34,110 bases of DNA from Acidobacteriota bacterium (GTDB lineage Bacteria > Acidobacteriota > Thermoanaerobaculia > Multivoradales > JAGPDF01). Positions 8,165-16,208 of the stretch are shown piece by piece; position 1 is the stretch's first letter; each line of letters begins with the position of its first letter. The notes under the pieces were generated by a model. The model ran no database searches. It saw nothing but the letters and a program-made list of their open reading frames with translations, and was not told where the DNA came from. The DNA is taken from contig JAFNAE010000008.1 in assembly GCA_017860005.1 (NCBI GenBank), forward strand, positions 1 to 34,110, given 5' to 3'. Position numbers and translations under genes: made by a program.

Positions 8165-9511
8165 CTAGCGCAGGTAGCCGAGCGACCGCAGCTCTTCTTC
8201 GGTCTCGGCGTCGAGCGTGGTGTCGGCGGCGCCGATCGGCTTCAGGCCCCGGCGCCACTCGCGCAGCAGGTTCTGCATGGCGGCGAGCTCGCGCGGCCGG
8301 CTCTCCGCGAGGTTGGTGCGCTCTCCGGGGTCGCTCTCGAGGTCGTAGAGCTCCCACTTCTTCGACTCCGCCGTGAACACCAGCTTCCACTTCTCGGTGC
8401 GCACCGCGAGCATGCCGTTGGCCTCCCCGGCGACGTACTCGTAGGGCGGCTGCTCGGGTGCGCGGCCGAGCACCCAGGGCAGGAGCGAGGGGGCGCTCAC
8501 GCCCGGCACGGCGGGCTGGCCGACCAGGTCGAACAGCGTGGGCAGCAGCGAGCGCGTCTCGACCAGGGCGTCGATGCTGCCGCCGCGGCTCCTGCTCCAG
8601 GAGGCCGGCAGCTTCCACAGGAACGGCACGCGCAGGAGCTCGTCGTACATGGTGTGGCCGTGCTCGATGCCACCGCGCTCGGCGAGCTCCTCGCCGTGGT
8701 CGGAGGTCAGCACGACCAGGGTGTCGTCCCACACGCCGCGCTCCCGGAGCGCCGCGAACAGGCGCCCGAGCCCGGCGTCGAACGCCAGCAGCTCCTCGGC
8801 GTAGCGCGCGGCGAGCGCCTTGCGGTCCGCCGCCGAGAGCACGACGGCACCGGACCGGATGTCCTCGCGCAGCTTGCGCCAGTTGTCGCAGAAGCGCATC
8901 GCGTCCGGATTGGCGTCGAAGCGGCCGTAGGTCTCGGCGGGCGGGCAGTACGGCCAGTGGATATCGAGGTAGTGGAGGTAGGCGAAGAACGGCTGCGCGG
9001 GAGCCTCGTCCAGCCAGTCCAGGAAGCGCCGGTTGATCTTCTCGACGCCCATCGTGTTGTTGTTGAAGAAGTCGAAGCCCTGGTCGAGGCCGAAGCGCGG
9101 CGAGAGCTGCGCCTGGTAGGCGACCAGCGCCGTACGGTAGCCGGCCGCCTTCATGCCCTCGGCGAGCGTCGTCGCCTGGGGCGAAAGGGCCTGGCCCTGG
9201 ACCGCGCCGCCCTGGGCCACGAAGTCGCCGAGCCCGTGCTCCGCCGGGTAGAGGCCGGTGAGCAGCGAGGGCACGCTCGGCCTCGTCCAGGTCGCCTGGA
9301 CGAAGGCGTTGCGGAAATCGAGGCTCTCGCCGCCGAGCGCGTCGATCGAGGGCGTGGCCGGGATCGACGAGCCGTGGAGCCCGAGGTGGTCCCAGCGCAG
9401 CGCGTCGACCAGCACGACCAGGATCCCGCGCGGCGGCTCGGGCCGGCTCGGGGCGCAGCCCGCCGCCGCCAGCAGGGCGAGGACGAGCGCGAAGGGGCGG
9501 GCGAGTCGCAC
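8165..9511 (-). CDS. sulfatase-fold (alkaline phosphatase superfamily) lipoprotein with Thr nucleophile
   Basis: This 448-residue metal-dependent hydrolase or transferase belongs to the sulfatase/phosphopentomutase-like superfamily. The GTG start at 9511 gives a lipoprotein signal, VRLARPFALVLALLAAAGC, with lipobox Cys19; a TTG at 9550, 11 bases after a TAGTCT box, is an alternative start. Metal-site features are LVDALRWDHLG (D36), TSDHGEEL and EHGHTMYDE. At the nucleophile site a sulfatase would have C/S-x-P-x-R; here the sequence is WTRPSVPSLLTGLYP, with Thr76 in place of Cys and Val in place of Arg. It is therefore unlikely to be a formylglycine sulfatase. Phosphoethanolamine or phosphoglycerol transferase, or phosphodiester hydrolase, chemistry is more likely. 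It is probably anchored facing the periplasm. It is divergent from the 9626 gene and leads into the GT-C gene at 8148. Confidence 0.85.
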   Translation of the reverse strand: MRLARPFALVLALLAAAGCAPSRPEPPRGILVVLVDALRWDHLGLHGSSIPATPSIDALGGESLDFRNAFVQATWTRPSVPSLLTGLYPAEHGLGDFVAQGGAVQGQALSPQATTLAEGMKAAGYRTALVAYQAQLSPRFGLDQGFDFFNNNTMGVEKINRRFLDWLDEAPAQPFFAYLHYLDIHWPYCPPAETYGRFDANPDAMRFCDNWRKLREDIRSGAVVLSAADRKALAARYAEELLAFDAGLGRLFAALRERGVWDDTLVVLTSDHGEELAERGGIEHGHTMYDELLRVPFLWKLPASWSRSRGGSIDALVETRSLLPTLFDLVGQPAVPGVSAPSLLPWVLGRAPEQPPYEYVAGEANGMLAVRTEKWKLVFTAESKKWELYDLESDPGERTNLAESRPRELAAMQNLLREWRRGLKPIGAADTTLDAETEEELRSLGYLR

Positions 9512-9561
9512 GGTGTCGGGAGGTACGGGGCGGCCCGCGGGAGCGGGCAAAACGCCGGTGG

Positions 9562-9567
9562 AGACTA
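9562..9567 (-). promoter_or_regulatory. putative -10 box TAGTCT for the sulfatase-fold operon
   Basis: TAGTCT on the minus strand is preceded by GA, as at 9609 and 15228. It lies 11 bases before an in-frame TTG (9550) and about 50 bases before the GTG at 9511. It is one half of the divergent promoter region 9512-9625. Confidence 0.35.
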
Positions 9568-9609
9568 TCCCAGCCCCGGTCCGCGCCCAAGCGCGACCGC
9601 CCCCCGCGA

Positions 9610-9615
9610 TAGACT
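9610..9615 (+). promoter_or_regulatory. putative -10 box TAGACT for the GT-C/flippase operon
   Basis: GATAGACT is followed by exactly ten bases and then the ATG at 9626. No Shine-Dalgarno sequence lies between them, which suggests transcription begins at or next to the start codon (leaderless). The -35 region is not convincing. Confidence 0.45.
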
Positions 9616-9625
9616 GCGCCGACGC

Positions 9626-11893
9626 ATGTCGCGCCCCTCCCGGTACGTCTTCCTCGCGCTCGCGCTCCTGCTCGTCGTCTTCCCGGCGACGATCGCGAAG
9701 CCCGGGCAGCCGATGAACCTCAAGTCCGACGAGCCCGCCTACTACCTGATGGCGCTCTCGCTCGCCCACGACCGCGACCTCGTCTGCGACGTGGGTGACA
9801 TCCGGCGCCTGGCAGTCGAGTTCCCCTACAACCTCGTCAACAACCTGATCCTGATGTCGGCCGACGGCTGGCAGACCGTCTACTTCGGCAAGCCCTGGCT
9901 GATCTCCCTGATCGCCGCTCCCGCCACGGCCCTGTTCGGCGCCGGCGGGTTCTTCGCCACCAACATGGCGCTGCTGCTCGCCGCCGTCTGGATGGGGGCG
10001 CTCTACCTGCGCCGCCACAACCCGGAGTGGCTCGCGCTGCTCTTCTCGGCCGGCTTCTTCCTGCTCTCCAACGCGTTCCCCTACGTGTTCTGGATGCACA
10101 CCGAGGTGCTGTGCATCACCGGCGTGACCGCCTGCCTCTATCTCGCCTTCACCGAGGCTCCGGTGGGGCCGGCGCTCACCCGCCTGGGCCGTGCCTGGGA
10201 GCGAGTCTGGAACGACGGTACGCGCCCGGCCTTCTCGGCCGCGGCGCTGGTCGCCGCGGCCTACAACAAGCCGATCCTCGCCCTGCTCGGGCTGCCGGCG
10301 CTGGTGGCCGTGGCGGGCCGCGGCGGGCGGCGGCGCGCCCTGTCCTGGCTCGCCGGCGCCGCCGTCGGCGGGCTCGCCCTGTGCGGAACCTCGCTCGCTC
10401 TCTCCCCCACCGCGTCGGCCTACCTCGGCGTCGAGCGGCAGGGCGTGCGGGTGGAGCGCTTCGACCAGATGCCGGAGCTGCCCGAGCCGACGCCGCCCGA
10501 TCCGATGTCCGGTCCGCGCAACGCCTGGAACTGGATCTTCCGCGCGCCCGAGATCGACGCGCGGCTGCTCGACAACTCGCGCTACTTCCTGATCGGCCGT
10601 CACACCGGCCTCTTCCTCTACGCGCCGTTCACCCTCCTCGCGCTCGGCCTGTTCCTCGCCTACGAGCGGCGCTCGGGTCTGCGCTGGCTGCTGCTCGCCT
10701 GCCTCGGCGGCGTGGCGCTGTTCTTCCTCACCCTGATCCCATTCAACTGGCACGGCGGCGGCGGCTTCGTCGGCAACCGCTACTTCGTCAACGCGCTGCC
10801 CGGTTTCCTCTTCCTGGTCACGCGCATCGCCCCCGCCTGGCTGCCGGTGGCCGGCTTCGCGCTGGGCGGGCTGTTCGTAGGTCCGCTCGTGTTCTCGCCC
10901 TACGGCGCCATCGTGCCCAGCCCGACGCTCCAGGCGCACACCCGCAACGCGCCCTTCCAGCTCTTCCCGCTCGAGACCTCGATCCAGGGCAACATCCCCG
11001 GCTACCGCGGCTACGGCGGCACCGCGGGCGCGTTCTTCTTCGGCCGCAGCGACCTCTTCCGGCCGGTGGGCGACGCGCTCTGGGTGGTCGGTGGCAAGAA
11101 GGTCGCGATCACCCTGCGCACGCTCGAGCCCCTGCGGCGGCCGGTGTTCCAGGTCGAGACCGTGACCGCGCCGAACCGTGTGCGGATCGCCCTCGACGGC
11201 GCCGCCAAGGAGCCGCACTTCCAGAGCCTCGAGCCGGGGGCGAACGTCACGCGCGTCGCGCTCGAGCCGCGCGAGCGCGCGCCGCGGATCGACTGGGAGG
11301 GCAACCGCTCCTGGGTCTACGAGCTGACCGTCAGGGCCTCGAGCCAGGCCTGGCACACCGAGGTCGTCTCCACCCGCAACCGGCGCGCGAGCCGCGAGGC
11401 CGCCGCCGGGGAGCCCGACGGCCCGGGCGCCCGTGTCGTACCGGCCTGGGAGCAGGAAGAGCTCGAGATGCTGGTCGGCGCCATGGTGACCTACCTGGGC
11501 GAGGAGGACGAGCTCGCCACCGACGTCTTCTCGGTCGAGTGGCTCGAGGCGCAGGTGCCCGCGACGCTCGGTCCGGGGGCCACGGTGCAGTTCCACGGCC
11601 GCGTGCGCAACACGAGCAGCGCGGTCTGGCGCGCGCGCGGCGGCAGCCGCGTCGCCCTCGCCTATCACTGGCTGGCGCCCGACGGCGCGCGGCTGGTCTG
11701 GGACGGCCTGCGCACGCTGCTGCCGGGCGACCTGCCGCCGGGCGGCGTCGCCGAGGTGAGCCTCGAGGTCGAGGCGCCCCGCCGGCCGGGCCGGTACGTG
11801 CTCGAGCTCGACCCCGTGCGCGAGCAGGTGGCCTGGTTCTCCGACCGGCGCCCCGGCAACACGCTGCGGCGCGACGTCGAGGTCGTGCCCTAG
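9626..11893 (+). CDS. second GT-C fold membrane protein with C-terminal Ig-like domain
   Basis: This 755-residue membrane protein is related to the one at 5956-8148. The first helix (residues 5-25) is followed by NLKSDEPAYYLMALSLA (D35-E36), the GT-C acidic motif. Further hydrophobic segments run to about residue 430, with GGGFVGNRYFVNALPG matching the FVGNRY motif of the other copy. After a beta-rich extracytoplasmic region, residues 645-755 form an NBR1-like Ig domain with VRNTSSAVW, EAPRRPGRYVLELD and VAWFSDR. The ATG at 9626 was chosen because a TAGACT box lies ten bases upstream and because it sits just before the first helix; the frame is open further upstream, but that sequence is antisense to the sulfatase-fold gene. 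The flippase gene begins six bases downstream. The likely role is sugar transfer from a polyprenyl-phosphate donor on the outer face of the membrane. Activity is inferred, and DE-bearing proteins without transferase function exist. Confidence 0.78.
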   Translation: MSRPSRYVFLALALLLVVFPATIAKPGQPMNLKSDEPAYYLMALSLAHDRDLVCDVGDIRRLAVEFPYNLVNNLILMSADGWQTVYFGKPWLISLIAAPATALFGAGGFFATNMALLLAAVWMGALYLRRHNPEWLALLFSAGFFLLSNAFPYVFWMHTEVLCITGVTACLYLAFTEAPVGPALTRLGRAWERVWNDGTRPAFSAAALVAAAYNKPILALLGLPALVAVAGRGGRRRALSWLAGAAVGGLALCGTSLALSPTASAYLGVERQGVRVERFDQMPELPEPTPPDPMSGPRNAWNWIFRAPEIDARLLDNSRYFLIGRHTGLFLYAPFTLLALGLFLAYERRSGLRWLLLACLGGVALFFLTLIPFNWHGGGGFVGNRYFVNALPGFLFLVTRIAPAWLPVAGFALGGLFVGPLVFSPYGAIVPSPTLQAHTRNAPFQLFPLETSIQGNIPGYRGYGGTAGAFFFGRSDLFRPVGDALWVVGGKKVAITLRTLEPLRRPVFQVETVTAPNRVRIALDGAAKEPHFQSLEPGANVTRVALEPRERAPRIDWEGNRSWVYELTVRASSQAWHTEVVSTRNRRASREAAAGEPDGPGARVVPAWEQEELEMLVGAMVTYLGEEDELATDVFSVEWLEAQVPATLGPGATVQFHGRVRNTSSAVWRARGGSRVALAYHWLAPDGARLVWDGLRTLLPGDLPPGGVAEVSLEVEAPRRPGRYVLELDPVREQVAWFSDRRPGNTLRRDVEVVP

Positions 11894-11899
11894 GCCGCG

Positions 11900-13351
11900 A
11901 TGTCGACCGCGCGCGGACTGCTGCGCTCCGGCAGCGCCGCCACCGCCGCGCAGCTGGTGCGGCTGGTTTCGATCCAGGCCGCCCACGTGGTCGCCGGGCG
12001 CTTCGTCGCGCCCGACGAGTGGGGCGCCTGGGGCTGGCTGGAGGCGCTCTTCCTGCTGCTCGCCTCGGTGCGCGACCTGGGCGTCACGAACCACGTGATG
12101 CGCCTGCGCCCGATGCCGTTCGGGACCTTCCTGCGCCTCGAGCTGGTGTGGGGCACCGCGCTCGCCGCCGGCCTGTTCGTGGCCGCGCCGTGGATCGCCG
12201 GGGCCTACGCGGGCGCCGGCCCCGACCTCGTCGGCGGCATCCGGGTCATGACCGCCGGGCTCGTGCTCGAGGGCCTGGGCGCGGTGGCGCTGATCTGGTT
12301 CGAGGCCCGGCTCACCATCGAGCGCACCCTCTCGGCGGAGTTCCTGCGCGTTGCCGGCTACGCCAGCGGCGTCGTCGGCGGCAGCATCGCGGGGCTCGGC
12401 TTCTGGTCGTTCGTGGTCGGCACCCTCGCCGGCCAGATCCTGTTCGCGTTCGAGCTCTGGCGCGGCGCGCGCGGCGAGATCGTCCTCCACCACGCCACCG
12501 GCACCTCGCTGCGGCTGGTGGTCGAGAGCCTGCCGCTGATGGGGGTCTGGCTGCTCACCACCGCGGTCGGCTACGGCGACGCCTTCGTGGTCGGGCGCCT
12601 GTTCGCGGGCGGCCAGGTCGGCCTCTACCTGGCCGGCCTGGCACTCGCCTTCCTGGTCTTCCGCATCCTGCAGCAGCCGTTCGCGCGCAGCCTGTTCCCC
12701 GCGCTGGTCGGGCTCGCCGACCGCCCGGCGGAGCAGTTCCGGGTCTACCGGCTGGCGACCGTCCTGTTCAGCTCGATCGAGGTCCCGGCCGCGCTGCTCG
12801 TGGCCGCCAACGCCGAGCTGATCCTGCTCGTCATGCGCGGCGAGGACTACCTCGGCGCGGCGCCCTTCCTGCGGCTGCTCGCCTTCGCGCCCCTCGTCGA
12901 TCCGCTCGGCCGCTTCGGCGGTGAGTTCCTGGTGGCGCGCGGCCAGGACCGCGCGCGCATCGCGTCCCTCGCGCTCCAGCTCGCCGGGCTGGTGGCCGGC
13001 GGCGTGCTGCTCTGCCGGGCGCTCGCCTCGCCCCTCGGCATGGCGTGGGCGCACTTCCTGCCGCTCGGCGCACCGGTCGTCTGGCTGGCGCTCTGGCGGG
13101 CCGGAGGCGGGCGCACGCTCGGCCGGCTGCTGCGCGACCTGGTCGGGATCTACTGCGTGCCCCTGGCGCCGTTCGCGCTCGCCTGGTGGGCCGCGGGCGA
13201 GCGCCCCTGGCTCCGGCTCGCGCTCACCACCGCCGCCGCGCTCGCGGGCCTGGCGTGGAGTGTGTGGCGGCACGGCGCCGAGTTCCGCGCCTTCTTCGCG
13301 GGGCCGAAGGCGCCCGGCCCGGCCCCCGAGCCGCACCTGGAATCGCGCTGA
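11900..13351 (+). CDS. polysaccharide/oligosaccharide flippase, Wzx (MOP/PST family)
   Basis: This 483-residue protein has about 12-14 hydrophobic segments spread evenly and no soluble domain, the architecture of Wzx/RfbX flippases of the MOP exporter superfamily. The N terminus (residues 1-60) has the typical amphipathic first helix ending in GRFVAPDEWGAWGWLEAL, which resembles the 'LGPEEFGLFGLA' region of lipopolysaccharide exporters. These proteins flip undecaprenyl-diphosphate-linked glycans to the periplasmic face. The ATG lies six bases after the stop of the GT-C gene, so they form one operon. It meets the methyltransferase-like gene tail to tail, with 11 bases between them. No Wzy polymerase is seen in the window, so the glycan may be a single unit or be completed from another locus. 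Confidence 0.88.
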   Translation: MSTARGLLRSGSAATAAQLVRLVSIQAAHVVAGRFVAPDEWGAWGWLEALFLLLASVRDLGVTNHVMRLRPMPFGTFLRLELVWGTALAAGLFVAAPWIAGAYAGAGPDLVGGIRVMTAGLVLEGLGAVALIWFEARLTIERTLSAEFLRVAGYASGVVGGSIAGLGFWSFVVGTLAGQILFAFELWRGARGEIVLHHATGTSLRLVVESLPLMGVWLLTTAVGYGDAFVVGRLFAGGQVGLYLAGLALAFLVFRILQQPFARSLFPALVGLADRPAEQFRVYRLATVLFSSIEVPAALLVAANAELILLVMRGEDYLGAAPFLRLLAFAPLVDPLGRFGGEFLVARGQDRARIASLALQLAGLVAGGVLLCRALASPLGMAWAHFLPLGAPVVWLALWRAGGGRTLGRLLRDLVGIYCVPLAPFALAWWAAGERPWLRLALTTAAALAGLAWSVWRHGAEFRAFFAGPKAPGPAPEPHLESR

Positions 13352-13362
13352 GGGCGCGGACC

Positions 13363-14310
13363 TCAGTAACGCAGATCGGGCGGCGGCAGCCGGCGCGGCA
13401 GGCGGTGGACCAGCCAGCTGCGCAGGCGCTTCCAGGCGAACCAGGCGTTCGACACGAACGGACGGCCGCCCAGGCCGGCCTCGAAGCGGTCGAGACGGCG
13501 CGCGCGGGAGCGCGCGCGCTGTGCCTCGGGATCCATCCGGTCGCCGGCCTCCTCGCTCCAGAAGCGCTGGTAGTAACTCTGCTGGGGGATCACGTCCGCG
13601 CGCGCCCCCTCGACCCGCTCGGCGACGAAGAAGAGCGCCACCTGGCGCCGGCCGAACCCGCCGTAGGAGCAGGCGTCGAGCGCGCCCGGCGAGTAGCGCC
13701 GGATCCGCCACGGCGGCGAGGCGAACTTGGAGCGGAACCAGAACGGCTCGAACTCGTACCAGTACGCCGCCGGGACCTGCCAGCCGTTGGCCGTGTACCA
13801 GTCCCAGAACAGCGTCGGACAGAACATGTGGAAGCCGTGGTCGACGTGGTTGTGCGAGGGCGCCTGGCCGTGGACAGCGCGTCCGCCGGGAGCGAGCAGC
13901 GCGTGCACGTTGGCGAGCACGTTCGGCGTGTGGAAGACGTGCTGGATGGTGCCCGACTCGAACACGCAGTCGTAGCGCCCGTGCCACGCCTCGGGCACCG
14001 GCCGGTTCAGGTCCCAGACCCGGTCCGGCTTCTCCCAGTCCGACACGTCCAGGGTCTCGACGGTGGCGAAGCCCAGGCGCCGGAAGAAGGTGACGTCGGA
14101 GAGACACCCGAGCTCGGCCAGGCGCGGGTCGTGGGAGAGCTCGACGCGTTCGACCGGGGCGAGCTCGACGCGCTGCTCGCGCGCCCAGCCCGCCAGCTCG
14201 GCGTCGGTGGCGAAGATCGACATGCGGCCCAGCTCCAGCACCGCGCCCGAGAACGGCCGCCGCCTCGCCTCGTCGAGCAGCAGCCGGATGGTGCCGCGCG
14301 GCACGCCCAC
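13363..14310 (-). CDS. class I methyltransferase-like protein (paralogue A)
   Basis: This 315-residue protein has a methyltransferase-like core. It contains RYDCVFESGTIQHVF (the motif after the SAM acidic residue, with a D-x-V-F-x-x-G pattern), LLAPGGRAVHGQAPSHNHVD (the 'L-P-GG' strand) and FWDWYTANGWQVPA. The usual glycine-rich SAM motif I is absent: the N-terminal VLELGRMSIFATDAEL keeps only the LELG start. It shares its whole layout with the protein at 15254-16153, including RRPFSG, SHDPRLAELGCLSD, DLNRPVPE and the PGALD-x-x-x-YGGFG region. It starts two bases after the epimerase stop. A sugar O- or N-methyltransferase is plausible from context, but SAM binding needs proof. Confidence 0.75.
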   Translation of the reverse strand: MGVPRGTIRLLLDEARRRPFSGAVLELGRMSIFATDAELAGWAREQRVELAPVERVELSHDPRLAELGCLSDVTFFRRLGFATVETLDVSDWEKPDRVWDLNRPVPEAWHGRYDCVFESGTIQHVFHTPNVLANVHALLAPGGRAVHGQAPSHNHVDHGFHMFCPTLFWDWYTANGWQVPAAYWYEFEPFWFRSKFASPPWRIRRYSPGALDACSYGGFGRRQVALFFVAERVEGARADVIPQQSYYQRFWSEEAGDRMDPEAQRARSRARRLDRFEAGLGGRPFVSNAWFAWKRLRSWLVHRLPRRLPPPDLRY

Positions 14311-14312
14311 GC

Positions 14313-15212
14313 TCAGAGGCTCCCGGTCGCGCGCGCCGCACGGTACCAGGCGATGGTGCGCGCCAGACCCTCGTCGAGATCGACTTCGGGGCGCCAGCCC
14401 GCGCGCTCGAGGGTCGCCGCGGGTCGGGCTCGCCGCACCGTCTCCAGCGGCCGGTCCGGCAACGCCCCGACCTCGGGTCCTTCGACGCCCGTGGCGCGGC
14501 AGATCCTCTCGACCACCGCGCGCACCGTCACCAGCTCGCCGCTGCCCAGGTCGAACGTCCCGCCCTCGACGCCCGTCGCCCGCGCCAGCGCGAGCAGGCC
14601 CCCCGCCACGTCCTCGGCGTAGATCCAGTCGACCTGGCGCGTGCCCGAGGAGATCGGCGGCCGCCGGCCCTCGAGCGCGGCGAGGATCGAGGCCGGCACC
14701 ACCTTGGCGAGATCGCGTTGCGCCGGCCCGTAGGCCATGAACACCCGCGCCGTGACCACGGGCGTCTCGTAGACAGCACGGAAGAAGCGCGCGTAGAGGC
14801 TCGACGCGCCCTTGGCCGCGGCGTAGGGCGAGGCCGGCGCCTCGCCCGGCTCCGGCTCCTCCATCGACCCCGCGAGCACGACGCGACGGCAGCCAACGCG
14901 CGTCGCGGCGGCGAGCACGTGCACGGCGGCGGCGAGATTGCTGCGGAAGGTGGGCACCACGAGCTCGAGCTCGCGGCGCCCGGTGACCAGGCTGGCGAGG
15001 TGAAAGACGACCTCGGGACGCTCCTCGTCGAGCGCGCTCTCGACCGCGTCGAGACGCTCGAGATCGACCGCGCGCCAGCGCGCTCCCGGCGTCTCCGCGC
15101 GCGGCCGCCGCGAGAGGGCGACCGTCTCCGCCCCCTCCCGCGCCAGGGCGGCGAGCAGGTGGTGACCGAGGAAGCCCGAGGCTCCGGTGACGAGGCAGCG
15201 AATTCCCTGCAA
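14313..15212 (-). CDS. NAD-dependent sugar epimerase/dehydratase (extended SDR)
   Basis: This 299-residue extended short-chain dehydrogenase/reductase acts on a nucleotide sugar. It has the NAD-binding TGASGFLGHHLL (residues 9-20), the FHLASLV strand motif, the active-site Y-x-x-x-K in SPYAAAKGASSLY and the VDWIYAEDVAGGLL substrate-side motif typical of GDP/UDP-sugar epimerases and 4-reductases. The start codon is TTG at 15212, placed right at MQGIRCLVTG; no other start fits the fold. A TAGACT box ends nine bases before it, so it may be transcribed leaderlessly. It lies between two related methyltransferase-like genes and appears to head its own unit with 14310-13363. The sugar (such as 6-deoxyhexose) is not identifiable. 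Confidence 0.87.
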   Translation of the reverse strand: MQGIRCLVTGASGFLGHHLLAALAREGAETVALSRRPRAETPGARWRAVDLERLDAVESALDEERPEVVFHLASLVTGRRELELVVPTFRSNLAAAVHVLAAATRVGCRRVVLAGSMEEPEPGEAPASPYAAAKGASSLYARFFRAVYETPVVTARVFMAYGPAQRDLAKVVPASILAALEGRRPPISSGTRQVDWIYAEDVAGGLLALARATGVEGGTFDLGSGELVTVRAVVERICRATGVEGPEVGALPDRPLETVRRARPAATLERAGWRPEVDLDEGLARTIAWYRAARATGSL

Positions 15213-15221
15213 GCGGGCGCG

Positions 15222-15227
15222 AGTCTA
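15222..15227 (-). promoter_or_regulatory. putative -10 box TAGACT for the epimerase
   Basis: GATAGACT on the minus strand, identical to the box before 9626, ends nine bases before the TTG start at 15212. It lies in the 41-base gap after the upstream methyltransferase-like gene. This suggests an internal promoter and a leaderless message. Confidence 0.42.
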
Positions 15228-15253
15228 TCGCCCTTCGCCGCGCGACGCGGCCG

Positions 15254-16153
15254 CTAGTAGCGGCCCGCGAGCCGCGGCCGGGGCCCGGCCGCGAGCCGTC
15301 CCAGGCGGCGGCGCCAGCGCTTGATCAGGCGCGCCGCCGCCTCGAGCGGCGCCGGCAGGGAGCCCGCCGCAGGCGGCGGCCCGGCGCTGCGCGCCGGGGC
15401 GGGCGCCGGCGGCCGCGAGCAGCCCTGGAGCGGCGTCCGGTCGGTGCTCGCGCCGGGCAGCTTGGTCGCCACCACCCAGGTCGCCGCGGGCCGGCTCCCG
15501 AAGCCTCCGATGCCGAGCGTGTCGAGCGCGCCCGGCGCGTAGTCCCAGGCGAGCCAGAGCGGCGGCTCGAAGCGGCCGCGCCACCAGAGCGGCTCGAACT
15601 CGCAGAAGCGCAGCGTCTCGACGCGCCAGCCGTTGGCGGCGTAGAAGTCGGCGAACAGCTGCGGCGAGTGCATGTAGAGCCCGACGTCGACGTGATTGGT
15701 CGACGGCACGTAGTGGATCGCCCGCCCGCCCTCGCGCACGGCGAGGCCGAGGTTGCGGAACGCCGCGCGCTGGTCGAAGACGTGGATCAGCGTACCGGTG
15801 TCGAAGACGACGTCGAAGCGGCCGGCGAGCCCGCTCGGCAGCGGCTGGTTGAGGTCGTGGACGTGGGTGGGCGCCTCGTCGGCGAGCAGGTCGAGGCTCT
15901 CGACCCGCTCGAAGCCCAGCGCGCCGAAGAAGGCGCGGTCCGAGAGGCACCCCCGGGCGGCGAGGGCGGGATCGTGCGAGAGCTCCTCCGGCGCGCCCAC
16001 GGCGAGCCGGAAGCCGTCGCGCCGCGCCCAGTGACCGAGCTCCTCGCGCGTCAGGTAGACGTAGCAACGGCCGAGCTCGAGCACCGACCCGGCGAAGGGA
16101 CGACGCCTGCCCTCCTCGAACAGGAGGCGCGCGACCGGACGCGGGATTCCCAC
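15254..16153 (-). CDS. class I methyltransferase-like protein (paralogue B)
   Basis: This 299-residue protein is paralogous to the one at 13363-14310. It has RRPFAGSVLELGRCYVYLT, SHDPALAARGCLSD, DLNQPLPSGL, RFDVVFDTGTLIHVFDQ, AVREGGRAIHYVPSTNHVD and YAANGWRV in the same order. As in its paralogue, the glycine-rich SAM loop is missing. The C-terminal 60 residues are a low-complexity Ala/Pro/Arg extension. I chose GTG 16153 (VGIPRPVARLL) because it aligns with the paralogue start (MGVPRGTIRLL) and lies ten bases after a TAGGCT box. An ATG further upstream would overlap the divergent gene. A sugar methyltransferase in glycan assembly is plausible, but the specific reaction is unknown. Confidence 0.73.
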   Translation of the reverse strand: MGIPRPVARLLFEEGRRRPFAGSVLELGRCYVYLTREELGHWARRDGFRLAVGAPEELSHDPALAARGCLSDRAFFGALGFERVESLDLLADEAPTHVHDLNQPLPSGLAGRFDVVFDTGTLIHVFDQRAAFRNLGLAVREGGRAIHYVPSTNHVDVGLYMHSPQLFADFYAANGWRVETLRFCEFEPLWWRGRFEPPLWLAWDYAPGALDTLGIGGFGSRPAATWVVATKLPGASTDRTPLQGCSRPPAPAPARSAGPPPAAGSLPAPLEAAARLIKRWRRRLGRLAAGPRPRLAGRY

Positions 16154-16163
16154 CCTGCCGGGG

Positions 16164-16169
16164 AGCCTA
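16164..16169 (-). promoter_or_regulatory. putative -10 box TAGGCT
   Basis: GATAGGCT on the minus strand ends ten bases before the GTG at 16153. It is half of a 55-base divergent promoter region shared with the gene at 16209. Confidence 0.4.
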
Positions 16170-16190
16170 TCCCACGCTCCTTCAGCATGA

Positions 16191-16196
16191 TAGCGT
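16191..16196 (+). promoter_or_regulatory. putative -10 box TAGCGT
   Basis: GATAGCGT lies 12 bases before the ATG at 16209. It is the weakest member of the series of GATAG boxes near start codons, and is supported mainly by its position. Confidence 0.28.
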
Positions 16197-16208
16197 CGCT
16201 CGCGACCC

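Noticed and set aside
8165-9511. Calling this gene a formylglycine sulfatase
   Set aside because: The Cys/Ser and Arg of the C-x-P-x-R motif are replaced by Thr and Val.
6107-9716. Several plus-strand open frames opposite the GT-C and sulfatase-fold genes
   Set aside because: Composition and lack of motifs mark them as antisense shadows.
9551-14341. A very long minus-strand open frame continuing upstream of the sulfatase-fold gene
   Set aside because: It runs antisense to the second GT-C gene and the flippase, has low-complexity Arg/Glu/Gln/Pro composition, and shows no domain. It is a GC-rich shadow of real genes.
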